This document shows, piece by piece, positions 22,930-34,348 of a stretch of 64,000 bases of DNA. A model generated the notes under the pieces. That model was not told the origin of the DNA, made no database searches, and saw only the letters and a list, made by a program, of their open reading frames with translations. Origin of the DNA: Rhyzopertha dominica (Eukaryota; Arthropoda; Insecta; Coleoptera; Bostrichidae); contig QCXZ01000041.1 in the NCBI GenBank assembly GCA_025024175.1, positions 5,265,786 through 5,329,785 on the forward strand, written 5' to 3'. How positions within the stretch are numbered: the stretch's first letter is position 1; each line of letters opens with the position of its first letter. The position numbers and the translations under genes are program-made.

Positions 22930-25910
22930 AAAAGTGAAATTTTGTTCAGGCATCAATCAAACATCGTTCGCTTGACATGTTCCAAATTGCCACAACATAT
23001 TCCTCGATGCTCAATCTATCACTCTGTTAAAAGAATCTGACTGTTTTTATTTTAGTTTAGAAAAAAAAACGACTTTAAAAATACATTAATTTCAAAATAT
23101 CATAGTAATTAGAAAAAAAAAATTTTTAAGTTTTGTTTTAAGGGCGACCTGAAGCAGCTGTTTATAGATCGATTCATGCAAAAACAAATTACATTTTTTA
23201 TATTATTTCTTAAAAATTTATGAATAAAATTTAGAACAGATAACAGTCACGCCCTTTACCAAGTACCTCCTACCTCTCTCTGGGGGGTAGAGGTTTAGAA
23301 CCAATACAAGTATTTACGGTTTACAATGCCCATAAGCTTTTATTATCTCGGTTTATCATTGGTCATTACAAGTCTGCAAAGGTTTATCAAATATAAAATG
23401 CTTTTGTCGTCGATGCTTGTGTTGGTACTTACCGATTACGTACTACACTTATTGCAGTATTGTTACGAATTTTTCCACTTTATATCTATGCTTGTGAAAT
23501 AATTAAATGAATTATGCTGGGTACAGATATAAATCGCCCTCAAAAGTTAGCTTAATACCTTACCTAACGCAAGATATGTAAATTCGACTGGTCAGCAGTC
23601 TTACAGTAAAGTTAAAATGTTACCAATACACTACGGAAAAATGATAGCATATCTTTCTGTCTTTTAGGTCTTGGTGTTAATTAATTCGCATCTTGTAATT
23701 ACAATAATGTAGAATAATCACAGTAAGATAAAAACAGCGAAGTTCAACTTAGCTCTCCGGCGTAATAACAGTTTTAGAACAAAACTGTTTCAAATGCGAT
23801 AGGTACTCGACATTTTTATAGATTTTTTTCAAACTCGTGCGCAAAGTTATTAATAACAGGAACATATAACGTCCTAATAGTAGACAAACACTCACATATA
23901 CAATTAACATCAGAAATAAATCTAACGCCCCATCCATAAAATTAAAAAAAAAGGGTAAGATGCAATAAAATAATATGCATTTTGCCAATAAAATCTTTAT
24001 TTAATTTAAAATATTTAAAATCCAGTAATGTTAGGAATTTTTATTGCATTATACTAATTGGTTGTTCCGAAAAGTATATTTTTTGTCTATTAGCAACATA
24101 ACATTTCCACGCTGATTGTACTGTTTACACCCCTGTACTTTTATTAATTTGAGGACGGTCGGTACCTTTACCAAATTTGTGTAAGATGGCATGGCTAGAA
24201 ATTAGGGGTAAAATAATTAATGTAAATCTTGCTCAGGTACAACTAAATAACTTTCAATTTATGAACTTTCTTGGAAGAAGGTATTAAGCATCAAAATGAG
24301 TCAATAAAGGCGTAATAGGGTTTTACCCTAAATTATCATGCATAACCGCCAGAGAATTAAAATTTTATGATACATTTTCAAAGACAATAAAAATTTTCCG
24401 GTGTCACCCCTTAGCCAAATTGTTACCAGAAAAACAAGGGAAAAATTCACAACAACTCTTACTGAAACATAACTTTCGCGAGTGGCCTTTTTACATGATT
24501 TCTTTTTATCTAATATTTTTGTATAACTAGTTCGCGCAGATTCGTGCAAGATTGATTCACTTGTATGAGATATGTCTGCGTGCAGTCCTTAGCGCTGAAT
24601 ATTTATTGATGCTTGGAACTGGCTGTAATTGCATAATGCATACATCTTTGTCCATCATAGTAACAAATGAGATACTATTGTCTGTATATCTATGTTTTGC
24701 AGTTGATTTAGTTTTTAGTTCCGGTTACTCTGTATGTAGATAATAAAAAAACCGCGTACTAACTGCAGAAATCTACCTTTGCTACATTAGTTTCTTTTAA
24801 CTGATATTAATCATAATAATACTTTACAAAAACAACAAGATAAAAACAGTCAAACACAATTTAGTTTAGCTTTTAACTAATGACAATTTTAGTAAGGAGC
24901 AAAAGAACAGTTAGTAATTGTTATATGTGTTACTTAATATGCACAGAAAAATAAATTTTTTTATTTTTTATAAAACTATTAGTACCTAACTGTAACAAAT
25001 AGCATCATGGTAAATACGACCTCTTAAAAAATACTTTGTAATTCAAACTCTGTAAACAATTGAATGTAACAGGACTCGACTACTGCGACGTCATGTCTAT
25101 TTCTGACTTGACTTGACTGGGTCACTATGAATACTTTTGAAAAGAAAATGTCCATCACAATTAATATCATTGTTCAAGAACTGCATGCTACTTGAAATTA
25201 AAAATCAACATATTCCTGGGGGTATGAAGGTGCGCGAATTAATAAAATGTCATTGCACTTTTGTTTTTTTTCTATCTGTTTGTTTGTGCATAACATTGTA
25301 AGTGTTGTACCTATTGTACTACGCTTCTGTCTTTAAAACCTTCCTAGAAACTAGTAATATATAATATATACAATCCCTTCCCCTCACAACAATTACGTCA
25401 CCAGAATAAATTGCCTTCAACAGTTGAGAAAACTAAGAGAAATTCGCTTTGCTTTGCGTTCAAGATTCTATAAAAATGCTTCATTTGTCGTAATATTTAT
25501 CATTAAACAATTAAATATAATCTCCTATTTCGACAGCTTAAGTTACATGTAGATAAGCACGTTATTATAAAGTGATTATTTAAAATTTGTATGCTGTTAA
25601 ATGTAACATATCTCGTGCAGATTGTCCGTAAACTACTCGGGCTCTGGGAGCCCGTTGGGGTTGAAAAAGTGCAATTCTCAACACTGCTTGGTAATAAAAC
25701 GAAAAGGGGTTTTATTGTCTGTTTACTATTCAGTAGGTACCTGCACATGGTAGGGTGTACTAGCCCACTTTAACCCGATCATATCTTGAGTGGGCGTTTA
25801 CTTCCCAAATATTGTGTTCACAGAACTATCAGCGCTTCCTGGTGGAATTTAGGTTTCGGTAAAAGGTGTACCACTACCTTAAAGGCTGAATACAGTCCTT
25901 AATCCAAACA
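22930..25910. other. Gene-poor AT-rich stretch
   Basis: No recognisable gene or element. A - strand frame at 23749-23988 encodes a short hydrophobic peptide and is listed separately as a weak candidate. Confidence 0.35.
23749..23988 (-). CDS. Hypothetical small membrane peptide (weak candidate)
   Basis: The - strand frame of 79 codons has an internal Met giving MDGALDLFLMLIVYVSVCLL as a likely membrane segment, then a basic stretch (RTSLKKIYKNVEYLSHLKQF) and a Cys/Thr-containing end. No splice sites or family resemblance were recognised. It could be chance. Confidence 0.15.
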   Translation of the reverse strand: MAKCILFYCILPFFFNFMDGALDLFLMLIVYVSVCLLLGRYMFLLLITLRTSLKKIYKNVEYLSHLKQFCSKTVITPES

Positions 25911-25914
25911 CCTT

Positions 25915-26180
25915 AAGGATAATTGTGTATGGTTTACATTATAGTGTTGCAACTTACGGCATCATAGCTTAGGGCTCTACCAACAAGACTATTTTCAGTT
26001 TATTGGAAAGTGTACATAAAAGAGTCATCAAAGTGCTTATGAAAGTGGATAAATTTATCACTTTCAAGATTCAAATCCATACAATTGCCTAGAATACAGA
26101 AAGAAGTTGGAAGAAAAAGCCATAAATTTACTGCCATCAACATGTATAATAAGCTGCCTGACAATTTATGTATTTATTTG
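25915..26180 (+). pseudogene. Non-LTR RT C-terminal fragment
   Basis: It reads VYGLHYSVATYGIIA, a stop, then GSTNKTIFSLLESVHKRVIK. In a shifted frame it continues HKFTAINMYNKLPDNLCIY. This is the usual end of Jockey/CR1-type ORF2. It is frameshifted and isolated. Confidence 0.65.
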
Positions 26181-26465
26181 TGTTAACAGATTAATTTTCT
26201 ATTCTGTTTTGACAAGGATTTATTATTGTTTTGCTATGATAACTACGTTTTTGTTGTTACTTGGTTTTAGTTTTGTGCCAGATTGCGTACAGATGTTTTA
26301 TACCTCTGCAGAGTACAGATGTATTAGTTACTATTATTGTAACCTGGTTTAAGCCGTATGTAATTCACCTATTTTTCTTTGCTCTGCCCCTAGACATTCT
26401 TTCCATAGTCGTATCCTGTATTATTACCTGCAAGCGAATCCTAACATTTTTTTGTCATATTCAGA

Positions 26466-26916
26466 TCCTCCGCTAACACCAACATTATCAGTAGCATCTC
26501 CTTTCCACCACTACCCCCGGATGACAGGAGCAAAGAACCTTTACCGCTTGGTGTTGATTCACCAGAAATGTCTTCATACAGACCAGTACACTAAGTGTCC
26601 TTAGTTTGAAAACTCAAATGTACCAAAAGATAAATTGAATTCGGCGCTAGATTCATTTTATTCTGATTTAGCACCCATTTCAAATGAGAATTCTAACCCT
26701 GGTTGTTCAAACACCACAAGAACCCGAAGATGTTGGTCCAGTTGCAGTCAAACAAGTCAAAAGGAAGAAAAGGACTACGGTAAACCTAACTAAATTAGTA
26801 TTAGATCATTAGTTTTTTTGTTTTTGCAGATAGCACAAGGATTGGCTATGAAGAAGAAAGAAGTTTCAAAATTGGTCGATAAGTGGAAAAATGTCCAGAA
26901 AAGCATGGATTGATTG
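26466..26916 (+). pseudogene. FNBP4-like C-terminal gene fragment with an intron
   Basis: Two exon-like blocks are separated by a 54-base intron (ACG|GTAAAC ... tttttgcag). The first has PPLPPDDRSKEPLPLGVDSP, KDKLNSALDSFYSDL and TPQEPEDVGPVAVKQVKRKK in frames broken by at least two shifts and a stop. The second reads IAQGLAMKKKEVSKLVDKW then KNVQKSMD and a stop. This resembles the C-terminus of formin-binding protein 4. Retention of the intron argues for a duplicated gene segment rather than a retrocopy. Assembly errors could also explain the shifts. The identity is moderate-confidence. Confidence 0.45.
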
Positions 26917-27329
26917 CCATAAGTTTGTAATAAAATTTATGTAAATAAGTGACGCTATTTGTTTTATTTTTCTATAAAAAAAGATGATCATTAGATATAC
27001 AAATATAATAAAGTATTTGAACGCCACTACGGACTAGACCTCATCGCAGGGTATCGTTTTCTAGCTTCTTTTTTTAGAACAAACTTTGTACTTTATTTTT
27101 TTAACTGCTAAAATTTTGGGGTTTTGTGACCTGCTGTGGGTATGTAAGTATACTTTTTACCATAATAAGCTGTTTAGACCAAAAATTAAACTGTCAGCAG
27201 CTCTATTTTATTTTACAGTTATTAATCTAACTTACAATAGACTTTGTCCCATATTTGATATTATTATCATCAGTTTTTCTATCATTATTATTGCTATCTG
27301 AACACCATTTTTTTAATGACTATTAATGA

Positions 27330-27790
27330 TGTAGGTTCAAAATTTACTTGTGAATTAGTGTTATTTCATCAGGACATTTTTGCATCTAATTATCTCTAAA
27401 ATTTATAAAAGTTCTACATTCATCACAGTCTGCATCATAATTTGTATATCCCATATTTTGCATCATAGGAACTATATCTCTATTATTAAAAATATTTTCT
27501 CTTGAAGAATTAAAAATAGTTTTTACCAAAGGTAAAATAGATTAATATGTTTTCTTTATAAATTTTTTTTTAATTTTGTTGCTAATGTTACCAACATAAT
27601 AAATTGAATAATATTGTGAAATATTCATTGTAGGAATATTTTTGAGTATTGATTAATTACATAGTTTTTTATTTAATAATTTATTAACTGTTTTAGTTTT
27701 TATACCATTAATCTGTCGTACTACATTTAATTCCTTATTAAATTTAGTGTGATTACTTTTTATGTAAAACAGCTATTTTATATTTCCATG
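27330..27790 (-). pseudogene. Penelope-like element fragment
   Basis: The broken - strand frame contains YYVGNISNKIKKKF, ILPLVKTIFNSSRENIF and NNRDIVPMMQNMGYTNYDAD followed by CDEC. That order resembles the region leading into the GIY-YIG endonuclease of Penelope-like retroelements. Stops interrupt it. Confidence 0.4.
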
Positions 27791-28179
27791 TATGTAAATT
27801 CATACCATGTTTAGCTATGCTGCTAGTAATGGGTTTTCTAAAATATATTACATTCAATTTTAGAATGAACCTCTTTTAAAATATATATTGGCAAAACCTA
27901 TTGATGAGCTATAATAATAGTGAAACAGGTCTGTCTAGTTTAATTCTAAATTGTTCTGATTTTCAATTCTAAATTAATTGAATATTAGATATCTTAGCAT
28001 ACAGGTGGTTAATAATAATTATTTTCATTCTTCTAAATTACCTGTCGATTTCTGTAAATGTTTGAATCATTCATGATGTACTTCCATTCGTAATTGTCCA
28101 GCCAAAATGGGCGACGAAGAACTGTCCTTTGGTAGAGATTCCTGTACAGGAGTCACATTATTGTAATCTGACATGAACC

Positions 28180-28345
28180 CAATTAAAAACCTTTGAAGCA
28201 TCTTAGTTCGGCAAGTATATGTAGATAACCGACAGCATGGCACCGTAAATGAACTCAAAAATTCATTAAAAAAAGTTTGGGCCAATTTGGAACCAAGAAT
28301 ATTAAATAATTTGGTTGGAAGGATGAATTCTAGAATTTTCCGAAC
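28180..28345 (+). pseudogene. Tc1-like transposase C-terminal fragment
   Basis: It reads NELKNSLKKVWANLEPRILN then NLVGRMNSRI, matching the C-terminal end of Tc1-like transposases. Only this end remains. Confidence 0.55.
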
Positions 28346-28832
28346 TTTTGGTTACCTTAACTACACTGTATGCATATAAAGTAGGTATTTATACATATGC
28401 AGCCAATGTTTTTCTTTTCATCGAAGGTGTGTTTAATAAAGTAAACAAAAATTTGTTGCAAAAATGTGGAACAAAAAAATATCAATATATCTTCCTTTTT
28501 CAAGCCCTCCATTTTTTTACCTGGCAGGTATTTTAAATTGTTCTGTGTCCTATTACAATATTGACATTAATATACAAAATTTAGTATTTTCATATACTGG
28601 AGTAACATAAAATATCCCATTTCCCTATTTATCAAAGGATTACAATAAAAATGTTGAAATAAAGTTTACATTACAAGGATAGCATTTTATTTTCTGCATC
28701 TAATTTTAACAATCTGTAATACTCGAGAAGTGTAAATTACAAAATAACAATCAAATTATATTAACAATGTAAAATGTGCCCTAAGCTAAGTATTTTGTTT
28801 ATATACATACGTACCGGTGATTTTTCTAAAAA

Positions 28833-28997
28833 CTAGTGCTTTGCCAGGCAGCCTTGCCAAGCAAGACCACCACAGGCCATCGAAACAATAAAATATACAA
28901 TCACAGCGATTACCAGTCCAATGATAACATACAGTTTGACATTTTTCCAGAACATTGCACGTGCCAAATTTCTGCTCGTTTTACGAAAAGTAATGGA
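28833..28997 (-). CDS. VAMP7: VAMP7 coding exon 4 (membrane anchor, stop)
   Basis: It begins after tgaatgtttcag and encodes SITFRKTSRNLARAMFWKNV, the transmembrane anchor and the tail CGGLAWQGC, ending in TAG at 28835-28833. On the - strand an AATAAA lies at 28691-28686, about 140 bases past the stop, and may be the polyadenylation signal. Confidence 0.93.
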   Translation of the reverse strand, partial: SITFRKTSRNLARAMFWKNVKLYVIIGLVIAVIVYFIVSMACGGLAWQGCLAKH

Positions 28998-31900
28998 CTG
29001 AAACATTCAAAACTGATTAAAAAATAACAGTATAAAATTTGCATCTTACCCCATTGGTCAAATTCTCTGTTTTATTTACCAAAAGTTCTAAACGCTCGCC
29101 CCTCATTGCGATGTTATCTGAAAGAAAATTGGAATTTTACAAAAGAACTAACTGGTCATTATGACCTGTACGGAAATTACAAGTTGTTTCATGAATGATA
29201 ACATAGGTGAGCGGTTAAAAAGTTTTTTACATAATTTTACCTGAAACATATAAAGGATTTTGGGCTGCTGATAGTTTTTGCCTATCACGTCACGTTTTTT
29301 TTAGTGATGGATGCCTGTATTTAATATTTATTAAATAGCAGCAATTACAATGAATAAATAATTCCATCTCTTTAGAACAATTACACATTATATATACAAC
29401 TTTCTATTTTTCATCCCAAGGTTTTTTGTTATATATGTGGACAATGTGCCTTAGTAAAACAAAGAAAAAATATAACAGACTTTAGATTTTGCCTTAAACA
29501 CTGAGACAATGGATTTACGGTATACCAAAATCATTGCTATTTGGAACTACTATGGTGTGGCAAGAGCAAACAAATCATACTAACGATTGCTATTTTTATT
29601 TGAGCAATGTAACGAAATATAACTCTAAAAACCGTCACAAAATCGTCTATCCTAATGTTTCATTGGTAACAAAGCCTGGCATTGAGTACAAAACAAAAGA
29701 ATATAGGCTATTTATACACTCTTCGAAAAGAAGCCTGAAAGCTGTTCTTCTACATATTGCCAATAAATATGTGTCAATACCTGTCGCACATTCAGTTCAA
29801 CTTAAAGAAATTTATACTAACTTAAAAAGTGTTTTGGACAAAATAAATTGTATTAAACACAATTATCTAATTTGGGGTGACTTAAAAATTTTGTGCATAC
29901 TTTGTGGTCAAGAACAAGTGGGATAGTACAGCAAAAGATTTAAACTGGAAAAAATCAGACTGGCTGTTTCGAAAAAAAAGTGGAAGTTGGAAAAAAGAAT
30001 GTTATTCATGCCAATTTGACAGATCATGAGAAGTTATTGCTTCCACCGCTGCACATCATACTTAAATTGATGAAAAAATTTGTCTCTGTTCATGGTTTCC
30101 TAATTTGTTTGGTATCAGAAAACTAATTAAAGTTGCAACATGAGTTTGAAAATTCATGTTTTATATTACCACATTGACTATTTTCCAGAAAATCTTTTAT
30201 AAATTAAAGTCACTTTTTTCTAATAATATAACCTTTCGACCTATTATTTAGGTCTTTGTCGAATATTTTTATTTTGCAAATTGACAAATTGTTATGAAAA
30301 TTAATATGACATTTACAATTTTGATATTAATATAAAATGTACCTTCAAGTTTGTTCCTTTGCTATTATTGTGGATGGTAAATGTGACAGTAAGAGGGTGT
30401 GTTTAAATGACGGTGTAGTAGGTATTACTTAGTCCTTGTATGTCAGTCCTGTCGTTTACACATGTGTTTTTTTGAATATCTATCATTTCTAAAAATTATC
30501 TTTTACGTTTATGTTGTTCCGTAGTAATAATTTTGGTATTATCAATGTCAAAAGTGGGGTCAGTTTGTTCTTGATGTTTTTTTTAAAGCTGTGTAGTTGT
30601 TATAATTTTTATGTTGTTGTAGTCTGTTTTTTAAGTATTGTCCTCTCTGTCCTATATATTGTTTGTTACATTCTTTACATTATATACTGTATATTGTGTG
30701 TTTTCTTGTTTCTTTTAGTGTTTTTGTTTTAATGGTGTGTAGAATTGTTTAATTGTGTTAATTATGTAATTTGGAAGTTATGTGGTTTTAGTAGGTTTTT
30801 TATTTTTTGAGTAAGTGGTGGTATATATGGTAAGGTTAAGTACGTTATGTTTGTGTTTTTTTTTCTCGTTTTTCGTATTGAATACCACAACAACATAAAA
30901 ATAATAACAACTACACAGCTTTAAAAAGCATCAAGAACAAACTGACCACACTTTTGACTTTGATAATACCAAAATTATTACTACGGAACAATATAAACGT
31001 AAAAGACAATTTTTAGAAATGATACATATTCAAAAAAACCTAAACACATGTGTAAACGACAGGACTGACATACAAGGACTAAGTAATACCTACTACACCG
31101 TCATTTAAACACACCCTCTCACCGTCACATTTACCATCCACAATAATAGCAAAGGAACAAACTTGAAGGTACATTTTATATTAATATTAAAATTGTAAAT
31201 GTCATATTAATTTTCATAATAATTTGTCAATTTGCAAAATAAAAATATTCGACAAAGACCTAAATATTAGGTCGATACGTTATATTATTAGAAAAAAGTG
31301 TCTTTAATTTATAAAAAAAGGAGCCAGAACCTACAAATAAATACAATAAGAAAAATTAACACAAAAGGACTCCACAAAATAAACATCAATATCTATAATA
31401 AGGGGAACGTTTTCACCAAGACATTAAAGAAGATATCAAGGCTAATGGGATGTCAGTATGATGAATGACTGTTGGATGATCCACAGACAAACAGATGAAG
31501 AACATTGGCGGAATCTAACAAAACAAAGCATTTATTCAAAAACAATAGCAGAGTGTTTAATTCTATGTTCATTTTTAAGTGTTTGTATTGCTTCGTCTTA
31601 TTTATTAAATAGTTAAAACCTGTAATACATGTAAAGATTTTGTTTCACCCGAAATTTATACATNTTTTTCTTCAAATTTCAAAATTATCTGTATTTTGCT
31701 AAATGNGATGTGATAGGTATCATAAAAAAGTGATTTATATTTAACTTATTACTACTNTAACAAACATTAACCATTCAGTAGAAAAACTTTTAAAAAGTTT
31801 AATTTCGCAGACCTATGTAATAAGNTTGACCCGATTGAAAATGCAACCCCAAATACATTTTTGCAGCAGTAACATGAATGACTGCATTTTATAAAAAAAA

Positions 31901-33000
31901 ACATGAAACAGACAGCTGTATTCATTTGTAAATTATGACAAACTTAAACGTGTAAAAGAAATATTGTTTTTGAATAATGCAACAAATGCTTACAAAAGCG
32001 GGACAAATAGCGTCCCACTAGCATTGCCTGGGACAAGTTGGTAAAAGGGGGCCGGCTGGCAACCCTAGAAGTATGAAAAAAAAATGTAAATGAATTTACG
32101 ATTGTTATATTTTGTTAGTAAAAAATAAATTATAATTTAAATTTGAACATGCATTATGAAACATTTTATGTATTCCACTCCTTATTTTTCTGGAAAATTC
32201 ATTCATTCAATAACAGTTTGAATAAATCACCAAAAACCTACTGATATTGGCATGGAGTCACTGTGTGTATGATTTGCATAACATTATATTAAAAAATAAT
32301 TCCATGCAGGTGCTTTATTACCATTCATGTCAAGTTACTAATTCAGCAAAACATTTCATGCTACTTAAATAATTATAAATGAAAATGAGGAGGTAACAAA
32401 TAAAATGGTATACATCATATTTAGGCTAATAAGCAGGATCACACTAACGCTAAAGCCTGCAGCCGCCGCTAGTCTAATTTTTAAACTGACCCAGATTTCA
32501 CTTTCGAACATCGCTCACCTATATTCTTGACCATAATATCCTTCAGTTCATCAAGTTCTCCATGTACCCGAGATATCGTATCAAAATCATGCGATTCTGA
32601 ATAATGTTTCATTTCATTAGCCAATACAGGAGCGAATTCGGCGTTCGTTGCGTACGCTATTATAGCATCACTACCACCATAGCCAGCTTGAAATCTGCGC
32701 TTGATCTCATTCAGGAAAAGGAATGCTCGCGACCGTTCAAATTCCTTAAAAGGGACACAATGAATAGGGAACAATTAAATAATAATTTGTATTTACGTCA
32801 TCTGTTATGCACATGTAGATAATTCCATCCTCACTGATGTAGTGAAACAGGTAATTCCCATGGGAATATGTCAGTTTTTCGTTTCTCTGCGGAATTTTTG
32901 CTATTATCTGTTCTGTAACTTCAGCGAAGTTACCTGCGCACGAGGCATACTTTGCCAGCACCGTTGTTCCTCTGGTAACCACACTGTATAGAATAGGCAT
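28833..33000 (-). CDS. VAMP7: VAMP7 (longin R-SNARE), four coding exons
   Basis: Vesicle-associated membrane protein 7 is a tail-anchored R-SNARE of late endosomes, lysosomes and secretory vesicles. On the - strand the exons are 33000-32797, 32744-32519, 29117-29050 and 28997-28833. The sum is 663 bases, or 220 residues plus stop, the usual family length. The longin domain covers about residues 1-120 (MPILYSVVTRGTTVLAKYAS; KLTYSHGNYLFHYISEDG). The SNARE motif covers about 124-184, with the zero-layer Arg at residue 149 in IAMRGERLELL. A membrane anchor at about 188-209 (VIIGLVIAVIVYFIVSM) is followed by a short Cys-containing tail. Splice sites are GAC|GTAAAT, AG|GTGAGC and GG|GTAAGA, and all phases agree (0, 1, 0). 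No defects are seen, so I read it as a working gene. It is divergent from the otopetrin gene. Confidence 0.95.
29050..29117 (-). CDS. VAMP7: VAMP7 coding exon 3
   Basis: A 68-base exon between ttttctttcag and a gtaaga donor. It encodes DNIAMRGERLELLVNKTENL and two further residues, including the central zero-layer arginine that defines R-SNAREs. It was found by family similarity and splice signals because it is too short to appear as an ORF. Confidence 0.92.
29520..30115 (+). pseudogene. Fragment of a multicopy arthropod ORF
   Basis: It reads TNHTNDCYFYLSNVTKYNSK, then EYRLFIHSSKRSLKAVLLH, IPVAHSVQLKEIYTNL and, after a frameshift, NVIHANLTDHEKLLLPPLHI. I recognise this pattern (SS..SLKAVLLH, H.KL.LPPLHIKLGLMK) from an uncharacterised ORF family that is repeated in many arthropod genomes and seems element-borne. 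It is internally deleted and lies antisense in the second VAMP7 intron. Confidence 0.5.
30198..31314. mobile_element. Palindromic (foldback) element, arms of about 420 bases
   Basis: The left arm (about 30198-30625) and right arm (about 30890-31314) are near-perfect inverted copies. Shared blocks include ttgtccttgtatgtcagtcc-type sequence around 30430 and 31070, and ggtaaatgtgacagt/gaggg around 30375 and 31120. The outer edges are TTTATAAATTAAAG and its complement. The spacer of about 265 bases is T-rich, with no coding. It sits within the VAMP7 intron. Confidence 0.75.
31315..32510. other. Remainder of the large VAMP7 intron
   Basis: AT-rich intronic sequence with several N bases (31665-31825). 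Near 32040-32070 a segment reading ggccggctggcaaccct resembles the end of a DNA transposon, but no partner was found. Confidence 0.35.
32519..32744 (-). CDS. VAMP7: VAMP7 coding exon 2
   Basis: It follows a 52-base intron ending cccttttaag. It encodes EFERSRAFLFLNEIKRRFQ to ELDELKDIMVKNI, the end of the longin domain and the first part of the SNARE motif. The donor G|GTGAGC leaves one base of the next codon (phase 1). The intron that follows is about 3.4 kb and full of repeats. Confidence 0.93.
32797..33000 (-). CDS. VAMP7: VAMP7 coding exon 1
   Basis: It encodes residues 1-68, from MPILYSVVTRG to IIYMCITDD, the first half of the longin domain. An acceptor-like AG (gcaattatag) lies directly before the ATG, so the start codon opens the exon and an upstream noncoding exon is implied. 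The donor is GAC|GTAAAT, in phase 0. Confidence 0.93.
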
Positions 33001-33060
33001 CTATAATTGCGCATAAAACTTTGTTATCACCGTATAATACAAAAATGGTAATCAGCTTAC

Positions 33061-33230
33061 CTTGGATTGGACAAAAATACAAACTATATCTGCTTATTGT
33101 GCTGTTACAGCTGATCCACACCTTCGAATACCATGAATATTAGACACTAGCTAGTTGAAAGACCTCAGTCTATTTGCACTTAGAGCAACGACATCGTGAG
33201 CTAATCGAAGCTGAAACAGGGCTGAAATAA
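33061..33230 (-). other. Probable 5' UTR exon of VAMP7
   Basis: On the - strand a good donor (CCAAG|GTAAGC) ends an exon-like segment at 33061, 60 bases upstream of the acceptor that abuts the VAMP7 ATG. The segment carries a short upstream open frame that reads across the donor. The 5' boundary given is only an estimate; I cannot place the transcription start. Confidence 0.4.
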
Positions 33231-33615
33231 ACAACAAACGTCATAAACTGTGGACACTTTAAAACAACAAAAGGATACGAAAATGTGTCATCTTAATTCT
33301 TAATGCGCAATGCGCACTCGTTGTCAAGTTGTCATGTATATATATGCAACCCGCGACATAGAATGTCTGCAAGGTTGTCTAACTTAAGGAATTATGTGCT
33401 CCACCCTAAAACTGCGGATTTGAACACCCTCTCATTTGAAAAACAATTTTCTTCAGATATTTGTTCAAATACGAAATAATAATTCTTACACGTTATATCA
33501 ACGTACTGGGCTATTTCTTGTACTCTGCGATTGATGATTTAAAATTAAAGGAAATTTTTCATAGATGCATTGTTGATGCCAAAATAAATTAAATAGAATC
33601 TTTGCTACTTAGAAG

Positions 33616-34260
33616 CAGGGCCGGTTCAAGCAAAAATGCCGCCTGAGGCGGCTGAAAATTTCGGCGTCCCTAACAGTAATAAAAAAAATGCATTACCTAA
33701 CGGAAATTAACTTTATTAACATAACATAATCATACTCTTAACATGCAGGAGAAATAAAAATAAAATAAACTAAAAGCATAATAAAAAACTTTTTTGGATT
33801 TTTCTTTGGCATAATCGTCGATAACATCGTCAGAATTTATCATTGCACACAATTCATGCTCCATGGCAAGTATAGCTAAATCGGTTAATATATTTTGGGA
33901 CGTTGTTGGCCGTAAGTAGCTTTTCATTAATTTTTAACTTTGAGAAGGAGCGTTCTCCAGTTGCCACAGTAATTGGAATGGTTATCAAGATCCGTAATGA
34001 AATAGCAACGTTGGGAAAGTTTTCAGTTAAATTAGTTGCCTCAAGATAGGTTCAAACTTCTAACGCCTTCGAGTTTTTATTATTTTGCATTATTTCTCGC
34101 AAACTAAGAAGTTCAGTGTGTAGTTCACATTAATGGCAACATCTAAGTAGTATGGCATAAAAAATCCTATTTTAAATTCTTTAATAGGACTGCAAGAGGT
34201 TCATTTTCATGTCTTCTGCAATTTCTTTAGACATTAATTAATTCACACATTAATGGTAGT
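33616..34260 (-). pseudogene. hAT transposase C-terminal remnant with one TIR
   Basis: On the - strand, broken frames read ELLSLREIMQNNKNSKALE, TYLEATNLTENFPNVAISLR, TIPITVATGERSFSKLKIN and LAILAMEHELCAMINSDD. This is the hAT dimerisation region (ERSFSKLK...NLA..S.EHE). Downstream, CAGGGCCGGTTCAAG at 33616 looks like a hAT terminal repeat. The 5' half is absent and at least two frameshifts are present. Confidence 0.7.
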
Positions 34261-34348
34261 ACTACAATGTTAAAATATATTTTAACTTTAAAATTGTTAA
34301 AAATAAATACATAAATGATTGTACCACCTGTATTACAAGTTTGATATA

